Source: Streptomyces sp. HPF1205 (lineage in GTDB: Bacteria > Actinomycetota > Actinomycetes > Streptomycetales > Streptomycetaceae). Taken from it: a stretch of DNA of 64,000 nt. The notes beneath the pieces are model-generated. The model made no database searches. It saw nothing but the letters and a program-made list of their open reading frames with translations, and was not told where the DNA came from. Location: assembly GCF_020400825.1 (NCBI RefSeq), contig NZ_JAINVH010000015.1, positions 124,001-188,000 of the forward strand. Reading direction: 5' to 3'. Every line of letters begins with the position of its first letter. Within the stretch, counting starts at the first letter, position 1. Shown piece by piece: positions 8,344 through 15,628 of the stretch. The position numbers were made by a program, and so were the translations under genes.

Positions 8344-8398
8344 CGGTCCCGTCGCCCGCTCCCGTTCCGCCGGTCCCGTCGCCCCGGTCCCGTCGCCC
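8344..8398. repeat. 14-bp repeats, three copies
   Basis: CGGTCCCGTCGCCC occurs at 8344-8357, 8371-8384 and 8385-8398 in the intergenic space between the convergent isomerase-like gene and the TetR gene. The sequence is very C-rich and no coding potential is visible. Confidence 0.7.
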
Positions 8399-8456
8399 CG
8401 GTTCCGCCCGCCCGTGCCGCGGCGCCGGTCCCGTCACGCGGCTGCCGCGGCCCTCG

Positions 8457-9089
8457 TCACCGGGCCTGGCGGGCGCCCGGCGCCACGAGGTGCGCGTCGG
8501 CGCCGAGCAGCGCCCGGCAGTTCGCCCAGAGGGCGTTCAGCCGGCCGGTGTTGTTGTAGAGCTTGGCGAACAGCACCTGGCCCTCCAACTGGGCCACGAC
8601 CGAGCGGGCGGCCTCGTGCACGTCGGCCACCGCCACCTCGCCGCGGGCCAGCGCCTCGGCGACGACCGCCTCGACCATGTCCACCTGCGCGTCGAAGATC
8701 TGCTGCAGCCGGGCGCGGACCACCTCGGTCTGGTTGCTCATCTCCAGCGTGAGGTTGCCGAACATGCAGCCCGAGACGGTGCCGCAGTCCCGCTGGCCGG
8801 CGAGCTGAGCGGCCTCGGTGAGCTCGAACAGCCGGCGCAGCCGCGGCAGCGGTTCCAGCGACGTGTCGCCCAGTACGGCCGCCCAGTCCCGCCGCTGGGC
8901 CGCCCACTGCTCGTCCAGAACGGCCAGCGCGAGGGCCTCCTTGGACTCGAAGAAGTAGTAGAAGCTGCCCTTGGGCACCGCCGCGGCCTTGCAGATCTCG
9001 GCCACCCCCAGCGCGGAGTAGCCCCGCTGCTCCATGAGTGACTGCGCCGCTTCGAGGATCTTCCGCCTGGCATCACTGGTCCGTCCCAT
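8457..9089 (-). CDS. TetR/AcrR-family transcriptional regulator
   Basis: A 210-residue regulator. The N-terminal helix-turn-helix (about residues 8-55) contains ILEAAQSLMEQRGYSALGVAEICKAAAVPKGSFYYFFESKEAL, a standard TetR DNA-binding domain, here given only to show the pattern. The C-terminal half is a ligand/dimerisation domain. It is divergent from the SnoaL-like gene at 9183, and two palindromes fill the 93-bp space between them, so it probably represses both its own gene and the SnoaL-like gene. A related dyad before the SDR at 6907 suggests a wider regulon. Confidence 0.93.
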   Translation of the reverse strand: MGRTSDARRKILEAAQSLMEQRGYSALGVAEICKAAAVPKGSFYYFFESKEALALAVLDEQWAAQRRDWAAVLGDTSLEPLPRLRRLFELTEAAQLAGQRDCGTVSGCMFGNLTLEMSNQTEVVRARLQQIFDAQVDMVEAVVAEALARGEVAVADVHEAARSVVAQLEGQVLFAKLYNNTGRLNALWANCRALLGADAHLVAPGARQAR

Positions 9090-9099
9090 GAGTCCAGTT

Positions 9100-9138
9100 T
9101 ACGACCGGTCGTATATTCTTTACTAGACCGGTCGTCTA
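9100..9138. promoter_or_regulatory. Paired palindromic operators in the TetR/SnoaL divergent promoter
   Basis: TACGACCGGTCGTA (9100-9113) is a perfect 14-bp palindrome and TAGACCGGTCGTCTA (9124-9138) is a 5-5-5 inverted repeat with perfect arms TAGAC/GTCTA; both contain GACCGGTC. They are separated by the AT-rich TATTCTTTAC, which looks like a -10 element. This is the arrangement expected for TetR autoregulation of a divergent promoter. Confidence 0.75.
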
Positions 9139-9182
9139 CGACCGCCCCCCTCCACGCACACCCGCACGAAAGGCAGCCCGTC

Positions 9183-9572
9183 ATGAGCCCCGCGACCACC
9201 CACCCGATGCACGCCGCACTCGCCGACTGGAGGTCCGCGTTCGACAGCCACGACGCGGACGCCATGGCCGAACTCTTCACCGCCGACGCCCTCTTCCAGG
9301 GCTTCGGGCCCGTACCGACCGCCGGCCGCGACGCCGTGCGCGCGTACTACGAGGCCGTTCCCACGGACCGCACCACCGACGGGACGGTCCTGCACACGTA
9401 CGCGATCGGTGAGGACACGGCGGGCGGTTTCGCCGACGTCACGATCCGGGACCCGCACGGGTGGCAGGCCCACCTGTACATGTCGCTCGTCCTCGTACGG
9501 GAAGGGGCGGGGGAAGGGGCGAGGTGGCGGATCCGCCAGTACCACGTCTCGCCCGTCATGACGCAGTCCTGA
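9183..9572 (+). CDS. SnoaL/NTF2-like protein (SgcJ/EcaC type), second copy
   Basis: A 129-residue NTF2-fold protein with WRSAFDSHDADAMAELFTAD and ALFQGFGPV, matching the other SnoaL-like protein at 5779-6153 in the same places. GAAAGG precedes ATG 9183. It is transcribed divergently from the TetR gene across two palindromes, so it is probably that repressor's direct target. No catalytic residues can be assigned. A 12-unit, 10-bp tandem array begins 18 bp after its stop. Confidence 0.87.
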   Translation: MSPATTHPMHAALADWRSAFDSHDADAMAELFTADALFQGFGPVPTAGRDAVRAYYEAVPTDRTTDGTVLHTYAIGEDTAGGFADVTIRDPHGWQAHLYMSLVLVREGAGEGARWRIRQYHVSPVMTQS

Positions 9573-9590
9573 GCGACGGACCGTTCGCTG

Positions 9591-9710
9591 ACTGCCGCTG
9601 ACTGCCGCTGACTGCCGCTGACTGCCGCTGACTGCCGGCTGCCGACCGCTGCCGACCGCTGCCGACCGCCGCCGGGCGCCGCCGGGCGCCGCCGACCGCC
9701 GCCGGGCGCG
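9591..9710. repeat. Tandem array with 10-bp period
   Basis: About twelve 10-bp units run between the SnoaL-like gene and the DJ-1 family gene. The first four are exact ACTGCCGCTG; later units drift to GCCGACCGCT and then GCCGGGCGCC or GCCGACCGCC. The period roughly matches one helical turn. No coding role is visible. Confidence 0.88.
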
Positions 9711-9819
9711 GCCCGCGGGCGCCGGGCCGTCCTCGTCCACATGCGGCGGGTGTGCCCTGTGCCTACGGTGGGAGCGGTTGGGCCCCAATCGCTCGGGAGC
9801 AGCCAGGAGGCTGAACGCA

Positions 9820-10515
9820 ATGGCGAGAATTCTTTTCATAGTCAGCGGGGCCACTTACTGGGTTCTGAAGGACGGCACACGGTACGCGACCGGCTACTGG
9901 GCCGAGGAGTTCGCGATGCCGTACAAGAAGGTCACCGAAGCCGGGCACGACGTCACCGTGGGGACGCCCGGTGGCGTGACGCCGAACGTGGACATGATGA
10001 GCCTGCGCCCGTCCATGGCCGGCGGTGAGGACGGCGCTCTGGAACTGGAGGCCATCATCCGCTCCGCGGAGGTCATGCGGCGGCCGCTGAAGCTGTCGGA
10101 CGTCCGTCTTGAGGACTACGACGCGGTGTACCTGCCCGGCGGCCACGGCCCGATGGCGGATCTCGCGTTCGACGCCGACGCGGGCCGGCTGCTGACCGCG
10201 CAGCTCGCCTCCGGCAAGCCGCTGGCGATCGTGTGCCACGCGCCCTCCGCGATCCTTGCCACCAGGATCCACGGCGAGTCCCCCTTCAAGGGGTACGACG
10301 TCACGTGCTTCACCAACGAGGAGGAGGAAGCCGTCGGCCTCGCGCCCCGGGCGCCGTGGCTCCTGGAGACGGAAATCCAGGAGAAGATCGGCGTGAACTT
10401 CAGCCGCGGCCCCATCTGGGAGCCGTACCGGGTGGAGGACCGCAACCTCATCACCGGCCAGAACCCGCACTCGGCGGACGTCCTGGCGGACCGGCTGCTG
10501 GAAGTCCTCGGGTGA
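9820..10515 (+). CDS. DJ-1/PfpI-family (Hsp31-like) protein
   Basis: A 231-residue class I glutamine-amidotransferase-like protein. AIVCHAPSAIL near residues 138-148 is the nucleophile elbow with the conserved cysteine, and YLPGGHGPMADL near 108 supplies the upstream glycine-rich loop. Family members act as chaperones, glyoxalases or peptidases; which applies here is unknown. The start ATG 9820 follows AGGAGG with suitable spacing; an in-frame start at 9778 is less likely. Confidence 0.9.
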   Translation: MARILFIVSGATYWVLKDGTRYATGYWAEEFAMPYKKVTEAGHDVTVGTPGGVTPNVDMMSLRPSMAGGEDGALELEAIIRSAEVMRRPLKLSDVRLEDYDAVYLPGGHGPMADLAFDADAGRLLTAQLASGKPLAIVCHAPSAILATRIHGESPFKGYDVTCFTNEEEEAVGLAPRAPWLLETEIQEKIGVNFSRGPIWEPYRVEDRNLITGQNPHSADVLADRLLEVLG

Positions 10516-10602
10516 GAGCCGCCCGCGGGTGACTCGCCCGTCCGTCGGTCACCCCGCCGCTCGCCCCGCCGCGGGATCCCGTGGCCACCGGCGGCGGGAC
10601 GA

Positions 10603-10642
10603 CCGATGGGCCGATGGGCCGATGGGCCGACGGGCCGACGGG
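10603..10642. repeat. 8-bp tandem repeat, five copies
   Basis: Three CCGATGGG units are followed by two CCGACGGG units between the convergent DJ-1 family gene and the htpX-like gene. It is another short GC-rich intergenic array of the sort that recurs in this window. Confidence 0.85.
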
Positions 10643-10672
10643 AACCCCGGGCTTCGATCGGAACGCGGCGGC

Positions 10673-11581
10673 TCAGTCGGGCCGGCCCAGTTCGACCGAG
10701 ATCCGCGCGAGCTGGTCCAGCCGGCGCTCCAGGGTGGGGTGGGTGGAGAAGAGGTTGGCCACGACCGTGCCGGGACCGAGGGCGGGGGTGAAGAAGAAGG
10801 CGTTGAACGACTGGGCGGTGCGCAGGTCCTCGGTCGGGATGCGGGCGATGTCGCCGGTGACCTTGGTCAGCGCGGAGGCCAGCGCGGAGGGTTTGCCGGT
10901 GAGCATGACGCCGGCCCGGTCCGCCGCCAGTTCCCGGTAGCGGGACAGGGCCCGGATCAGCAGGAAGCTCAGGGCGTACACGAGGGCGGAGACGGCCATG
11001 ACGGCCAGCAGCAGCGCCGCGGTGTTCTGGTCGTCGCGGCGGCCGCGTCCGCCGAACAGCTCGGAGTAGAAGGCGAAACGCACCAGCAGCCCGGCGATCA
11101 CCCCCAGGAACGAGGCGATCGTGATCACCGCCACGTCGCGGTGCGCGACATGGGACAGCTCGTGGGCCAGCACGCCCTCCAGCTCGTCGGTCTCCAGGCG
11201 CCGCTGCAGCCCGGCGGTGACGCAGACGACCGCGTGATCGGCGTTGCGGCCGGTGGCGAACGCGTTCGGCATCGGTATCGGGGAGACGGCCACCCGCGGC
11301 TTGGGCATGTCCGCGGTCGCGCACAGCCGGTCGATGATTCCGTGCAGCTGCGGCTCCTCCTCCTCGCCGACCGGACGGCCGTGCATCGCCATCAGCGCGA
11401 TGCGGTCGGAGAACCAGTACTGCACGGCCAGCAGCCCGGCGGCGATGACCACCACCAGCACCCAGGAGTGCAGGAGCGCGATCAGCACGGCGACGAACGC
11501 CACGTACACCAGTCCCAGCAGGAACAGCGTGACGCCCATGCGGGCGGTCAGCTGCCGGTCGGGAGCGAAACGGCTGCGCAT
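10673..11581 (-). CDS. htpX: HtpX-like membrane zinc metalloprotease
   Basis: A 302-residue M48 peptidase. Two hydrophobic helices lie at about residues 15-55; the zinc-binding HELSH is near residue 140 within GVLAHELSHVAHRD, further membrane segments follow, and the third ligand glutamate is likely in RYRELAADRAG. HtpX degrades damaged membrane proteins. It begins 4 bp after the end of the PspAA gene, so pspA-pspAA-htpX form one operon; this joins membrane protection by PspA with membrane proteolysis. Confidence 0.88.
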   Translation of the reverse strand: MRSRFAPDRQLTARMGVTLFLLGLVYVAFVAVLIALLHSWVLVVVIAAGLLAVQYWFSDRIALMAMHGRPVGEEEEPQLHGIIDRLCATADMPKPRVAVSPIPMPNAFATGRNADHAVVCVTAGLQRRLETDELEGVLAHELSHVAHRDVAVITIASFLGVIAGLLVRFAFYSELFGGRGRRDDQNTAALLLAVMAVSALVYALSFLLIRALSRYRELAADRAGVMLTGKPSALASALTKVTGDIARIPTEDLRTAQSFNAFFFTPALGPGTVVANLFSTHPTLERRLDQLARISVELGRPD

Positions 11582-11585
11582 GTCA

Positions 11586-11864
11586 TCACCCCGGGATCAG
11601 GCCTTCGCCGGCCAGCAGCTCGCGCACCTCGCGCAGGGTGGACTCCTCGCCGGGCAGGATGAGGTCGGACGGCACGATGGCGTCGTCCGGCAGGGGGGTG
11701 CCGCGGGCGCGTACGGCGGCCAGCAGGGTCCGCAGCCCGGCGGCGAACGCGGCCTCGTCGCCGCGGTCGGCGGCCGACTGCAGTGCGGCGTCCAGTTCGT
11801 TGAGCTCGGCCAGGTGCGCGTCGGCGATCTCGTACTGGCCCTCTCCGAGGATGCGCATGATCAT
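11586..11864 (-). CDS. pspAA: PspA-associated protein PspAA
   Basis: A 92-residue protein of the PspAA family. It starts MIMRILGEGQYEIADAHLAELNELD, the conserved PspAA opening, and ends with an LREVRELLAGEGLIPG tail. PspAA proteins accompany PspA in actinobacteria. Its ATG overlaps the pspA stop (4-base overlap), which indicates translational coupling. The second methionine (11858) is an alternative start. Confidence 0.86.
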   Translation of the reverse strand: MIMRILGEGQYEIADAHLAELNELDAALQSAADRGDEAAFAAGLRTLLAAVRARGTPLPDDAIVPSDLILPGEESTLREVRELLAGEGLIPG

Positions 11865-12649
11865 GACGGTGCCTCGTCGTCCCGGCCGGCCGTGTCCGCG
11901 CGCCCGCCGTGTGCCGCCTCGTCCGCGGCCGGCCCGCCGGGGCCCACGGCGAGCCGCTCCCGCATCGCGGCCAGTTCCCGCTCCACGTCCCGGCCGGCCG
12001 CGGCCCGGTCCAGCTCGGCCTGGATGTCGTCGTGTCCGGCCGGCGCGGTGGCGTCCTCCAGCGCGCCGGAGGCGACGAGCTCGTCGAGGGCGCCGGCCCG
12101 GGCCTGGAGTTCCTCGGTCCTGTCCTGGGCCCGCTGGACGGCGAGCCCCACATCCCCCATCTCCTCGCCGATCCCGGTGACGGCCTCGGTCACGCGGCTC
12201 CGGGCCTCGGCGGCGGTGTAGCCGGCCTTGATCGTCTCCTTGCGGGTCCGGAAGGCGTCCACCTTCGCCTGGAGCCGCTGCGAGGCGAGGGTCAGCTTCT
12301 CCTCCTCGTCCCGCAGCGCGGCATGCTGTCCTTGCAGGCCGGTGAGCTGCTCGGTCACGGTGGTACGCCGGGTCAGCGCGTCGCGGGCCAGGTCCTCGCG
12401 ACCGGTCGACAGCGCCTGCCGGGCCTGCTCCCGCAGCTTGCCGTCGGCCCCCTCCAGGTTGCGTATCTGCAGCTCGACGCGCTTGCGGCTGGTGGCGACG
12501 TCGGCCACGCCCCGCCGCACCTGCTGCAGCAGTTCGAGCTGCCGCTGGTAGGAGTAGTCCAACACCTCCCGCGGGTCCTCGGCCCTGTCCAGGGCCTTGT
12601 GGGCCTTGATCCGGAACAGTTCCGCCATGCGGTGCGCGATGCTCGCCAC
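11861..12649 (-). CDS. pspA: PspA/IM30-family phage shock protein
   Basis: About 262 residues, almost all alpha-helical coiled coil, with the family core ALDRAEDPREVLDYSYQRQL near the N-terminus followed by VRRGVADVATSRKR. PspA/IM30 proteins assemble on damaged membranes and preserve proton-motive force. Three starts are possible: GTG 12658, GTG 12649 and ATG 12628; 12649 is preferred because GGGGAG lies eight bases upstream. The C-terminal 40 residues are acidic and low-complexity. First gene of pspA-pspAA-htpX. Confidence 0.88.
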   Translation of the reverse strand: MASIAHRMAELFRIKAHKALDRAEDPREVLDYSYQRQLELLQQVRRGVADVATSRKRVELQIRNLEGADGKLREQARQALSTGREDLARDALTRRTTVTEQLTGLQGQHAALRDEEEKLTLASQRLQAKVDAFRTRKETIKAGYTAAEARSRVTEAVTGIGEEMGDVGLAVQRAQDRTEELQARAGALDELVASGALEDATAPAGHDDIQAELDRAAAGRDVERELAAMRERLAVGPGGPAADEAAHGGRADTAGRDDEAPS

Positions 12650-12767
12650 GGCCCTCACTCCCCAGCGGATCGACAGCCGGCCCTACCGATACGGCCTGCT
12701 ATCTCCACTTTCCACCCATGGGCGCGATCGGGCACGGCGGCACCGGGCCGGGCCCCCCCGCCGGGCG

Positions 12768-12810
12768 GCCTGCCGCACGCCGCTCCCCCTCCCCGCGGCG
12801 TGCGGCAGGC
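12768..12810 (-). terminator. Strong hairpin terminator after the ABM monooxygenase gene
   Basis: A perfect 16-bp stem (12768-12783 with 12795-12810, left arm GCCTGCCGCACGCCGC) with an 11-nt pyrimidine-rich loop lies 26 bp past the TAA of the leftward gene at 12837-13139. It separates this gene from pspA. Confidence 0.85.
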
Positions 12811-12836
12811 GGCTTCATGGGAGCTGTCGGGGGCTG

Positions 12837-13139
12837 TTACGAGCCGGGCAGCTTGGCGCAGAGGATGTCGGCGAACTCGACCGCGGGCGGCCGGGCGAAC
12901 AGTTCGCCGGCCGCCTCGCGCAGGGCGCCGCCGTAGGCGTCCAGGTGAGCCCGGCGGCCGGCCTCGTCGGCGAAGGCGTCGAAGACGGCGAACGTCGTCG
13001 GCCCGAGGCGCGCGGCGACCCAGACCGCCGTCGCCTCCTCCTCGCGTACCTGGTCCAGCGCCGATCTCAGGACTGCTTCGACGTCCGCCGCCCGGTCCGG
13101 CTTCGCCTCGATGCGGATGTGCAGGCCAACGGTCACCAC
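12837..13139 (-). CDS. ABM-domain (antibiotic biosynthesis monooxygenase-like) protein
   Basis: A 100-residue dimeric ferredoxin-like ABM-fold protein. Features include TVGLHIRIEAKPDRAADVEAV at the start, FAVFDAFADEAGRRAHLD in the middle and the C-terminal VEFADILCAKLP. Such proteins (YgiN/quinol monooxygenase-like) oxidise quinols without metal or flavin. The start is taken as GTG 13139, ten bases from GGGGAG; the longer frame upstream runs through the 15-bp operator repeats and encodes the matching VTEVIVTEVIGTEV, so it is unlikely to be coding. Divergent from a TetR gene. Confidence 0.83.
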   Translation of the reverse strand: MVTVGLHIRIEAKPDRAADVEAVLRSALDQVREEEATAVWVAARLGPTTFAVFDAFADEAGRRAHLDAYGGALREAAGELFARPPAVEFADILCAKLPGS

Positions 13140-13151
13140 GGGCGCGCTCCC

Positions 13152-13242
13152 CACTTCTGTGCCGATCACTTCTGTAACGATCACTTCTGTAACGATCGCT
13201 CCAGAAGGAGCGTAGCCCACTTCCCGAACGATCGCTTTAGAA
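13152..13242. promoter_or_regulatory. Repeated operator in the ABM/TetR divergent promoter
   Basis: Three tandem 15-bp units (CACTTCTGTGCCGAT, then CACTTCTGTAACGAT twice; 13152-13196) are overlapped by a second pattern: AACGATCGCTCCAGAA at 13191-13206 and AACGATCGCTTTAGAA at 13227-13242, exactly 36 bp apart. The last copy ends seven bases before the TetR ATG. These are probably TetR binding sites controlling both directions, arranged as spaced direct repeats with a CGATCG core. Confidence 0.72.
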
Positions 13243-13249
13243 TTGGCGC

Positions 13250-13843
13250 ATGAGGACGGGACGACCCCGGTCGTTCGACCGCGACCAGGCACTGGACCGG
13301 GCGGTCGACGTGTTCTGGGAGCGCGGCTACGAGGCCACGTCGGTGTCCGCGCTCACCACCGCCCTGGGCATCGGCCCGGCCAGCCTCTACGCGGCCTTCG
13401 GCGACAAGCGGACCCTCTTCCTCGAAGCGCTCGACCGCTACCTGCACACCTACGGCGCCTTCACCATGTCCGTCCTGGAGCGGGAGCCGCGCGCCGGCGC
13501 CGCCGTCGAACGCCTGCTGTACGAGGCGGCCGCCGCGTACACCAGGCCCGACCACCCGCCCGGGTGCCTGCTGATCACCGCGGCGACCAACTGCACCGAG
13601 CAGTCGGCGGACGTCGCCGCCCGGCTGCGGGACCTGCGCGCCGCCGGGAAACGCGCGCTGCACGACCGGATCTCCGCCGCCGTGCGCTCCGGCGAACTGC
13701 CGCCCGGCACCGACGCGCACGCCCTGGCGACCTTCTACTCGGCCGTCCTGCAGGGCATGTCCGCCCAGGCGCGGGATGGCGCCTCCCGCGCCGACCTGGA
13801 GCACGTCGCCGGCATCGCCCTCAGCGCCTGGCCGCCGCGCTGA
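13250..13843 (+). CDS. TetR-family regulator
   Basis: A 197-residue TetR regulator beginning MRTGRPRSFDRDQALDRAVD, with the DNA-binding domain to about residue 55 (SVSALTTALGIGPASLYAAFGDK) and a C-terminal domain of the TetR_C type that contains a CLLITAATNC segment. No Shine-Dalgarno sequence is visible and TTTAGAAT lies just upstream, so a leaderless transcript is likely. It lies between the divergent ABM gene and a downstream MFS transporter and may govern both. Confidence 0.93.
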   Translation: MRTGRPRSFDRDQALDRAVDVFWERGYEATSVSALTTALGIGPASLYAAFGDKRTLFLEALDRYLHTYGAFTMSVLEREPRAGAAVERLLYEAAAAYTRPDHPPGCLLITAATNCTEQSADVAARLRDLRAAGKRALHDRISAAVRSGELPPGTDAHALATFYSAVLQGMSAQARDGASRADLEHVAGIALSAWPPR

Positions 13844-13915
13844 CGCGCTGCCGCCCGTGCCGGCGCCGCCCTCCCGGGCGCCGGGAACGGCCGGGCGCGG
13901 CACTACATTCGGGGC

Positions 13916-15088
13916 GTGGGCGACGACAGGACACCCGGGCGCGGCACGGTGGCGGCACTGTACGCCGCCGGGTTCACGACCGCCTTCGGCGCGCACGGGG
14001 TGGCCGCCACGCTCGGCGCCCGGTCGGCCGGCTCGGTGACGTCGCTGATGACGCTGGGCGCGCTGCTGGCGCTGTACGACGGGGCCGAGGTCGTGCTCAA
14101 GCCGGTCTTCGGGTCGCTCGCCGACCGGATCGGCGGCCGGGCCGTCCTGCTCGGCGGCCTCGCCGCGTTCGCGGCGGCGTCCGGGGTGTACGCCCTGGCC
14201 GGCGGCCAGGGGTGGCTGTGGGCGGCGCGGCTCGGGCAGGGCGCGGCCGCCTCGGCGTTCTCCCCGGCCGCGTCCGCGCTCGTGGCGCGGCTCAACCCGG
14301 CCGCCCGGCAGGGGCGGGCCTTCGGCGGCTACGGCTTCTGGAAGTCGGTCGGCTACACGCTGGGGCCGCTGCTCGGCGGCGTACTGGTGTGGGCCGGGGG
14401 CTTGCGGCTGCTGTTCACGGTGCTCACCGGGCTGGCGCTGGCCGTCGGGGGCTGGGCCGCGGCGGCCGTGCCCCGCGTACCGCCGCTGCCGCGTGCCCGG
14501 CAGACGGTCCTCGACCTGGCGCGGCGCCTGGCCGAACCCTCCTTCCTGGCCCCCACCGCGGCTCTGGCCGGGGCCACGGCCGCGCTGTCGGCCGGGGTGG
14601 GCTTCCTTCCGGTGTCCGGCCGGGCCGCGGGGATGGGGGCGGTGGCGACCGGCGCGGCCGTGTCCGTGCTCGCCGCCTGCGCCGCCGTCGTCCAGCCGCG
14701 TGCCGGGCGCGCCCTCGACACCGGGCGGCTGACGGCCTCCGCGGGGATCACGGCCGGCCTGCTGACCGCCGCCGCGGGCCTGGCCTGCGCGACCCTGCCG
14801 GGACCCGCCGGTGTCCTGCTGGGCGCCGCCCTGACCGGTGTCGGCACCGGCCTGATCACCCCCCTCGGCTTCGCGTGGCTGGCCGCCTCGACGCCCAAGG
14901 AGCGCCTCGGCCGGACCATGGGCACCGCCGAACTCGGCCGCGAACTGGGCGACGCGGGCGGCCCGTTGCTCGTCGCCTCCATCGCCACCGGGGCGAGCCT
15001 GGCGTACGGCTACGCGGCCCTGGCCCTCGTGCTGGCCGCCGTCCCCGCGGCGCGGCTGCTGCGGGCCGCGGCGCGCCCCCGGCGGTGA
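13916..15088 (+). CDS. MFS transporter
   Basis: A 390-residue membrane protein with about 12 helices. The first cytoplasmic loop motif GSLADRIGGRAVLLGGL near residue 64 is the MFS A-motif. A second half begins near residue 215. The start is GTG 13916 with CTACATT before it (possible -10 for leaderless translation) and no ribosome binding site. It follows the TetR gene by 72 bp on the same strand, suggesting a regulated efflux pump; substrate unknown. Confidence 0.87.
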   Translation: MGDDRTPGRGTVAALYAAGFTTAFGAHGVAATLGARSAGSVTSLMTLGALLALYDGAEVVLKPVFGSLADRIGGRAVLLGGLAAFAAASGVYALAGGQGWLWAARLGQGAAASAFSPAASALVARLNPAARQGRAFGGYGFWKSVGYTLGPLLGGVLVWAGGLRLLFTVLTGLALAVGGWAAAAVPRVPPLPRARQTVLDLARRLAEPSFLAPTAALAGATAALSAGVGFLPVSGRAAGMGAVATGAAVSVLAACAAVVQPRAGRALDTGRLTASAGITAGLLTAAAGLACATLPGPAGVLLGAALTGVGTGLITPLGFAWLAASTPKERLGRTMGTAELGRELGDAGGPLLVASIATGASLAYGYAALALVLAAVPAARLLRAAARPRR

Positions 15089-15628
15089 CCCGTCCCACGC
15101 ACGCCGCCGTGCACACGAGCCGGGCGAACCGGCGGTGCGGCGCGATCCGTTCCGGAGGTGTCCAGATTGGTAGCTGTCCCTTTTTGGACACGAGTCGGCT
15201 CATGAACGGGAAGGCACAGGTCGGAACCGGTTCGTGAGCGGAAGTGACCTACCGCGGGCCGGATTTCCGGTAGGCAGGGCCGGGGCTGATCGGGTACCAA
15301 TCTCTTACGGCACTTCGAGGCGTGACTCCCCGTCTACCGAGAGTGCCGCAGGCACCCGCAAGGTGCCGGCTGGTCGCGGTATCCCCGAGCCACCGCGGCC
15401 GGTGCCGTCAAGCGCCAAGAAACCGGATTGCTCGCCCGGTGTCCCGGGGGGGAAACGCTTGGCGGCGCGTGGGGGCCCGGCCGGCCCGCCGACCCCCACT
15501 GCCTCCGGCGGCCGCTCGCTGCCCAGCTTCGCCCGCAGGGTTACGAGCGGCCGCCAGCGAGGTCACGAGCCCGGCGGTGCGCGGTGCGCGCTGCGCGTCC
15601 GACCGCCCCGCGACCCGGCGACCCGCCG
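15089..15628. other. 540-bp intergenic region with an inverted repeat
   Basis: No convincing gene lies here between the convergent MFS and LuxR-type genes. GTGTCCA (15158-15164) and TGGACAC (15185-15191) form an inverted repeat, and TGTCC/GGACA (15175-15179 and 15186-15190) form a nested smaller hairpin with a T-rich loop. Lower-GC stretches near 15200 and 15300 may be promoters, but with no gene to drive rightward their role is unclear. Confidence 0.5.
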
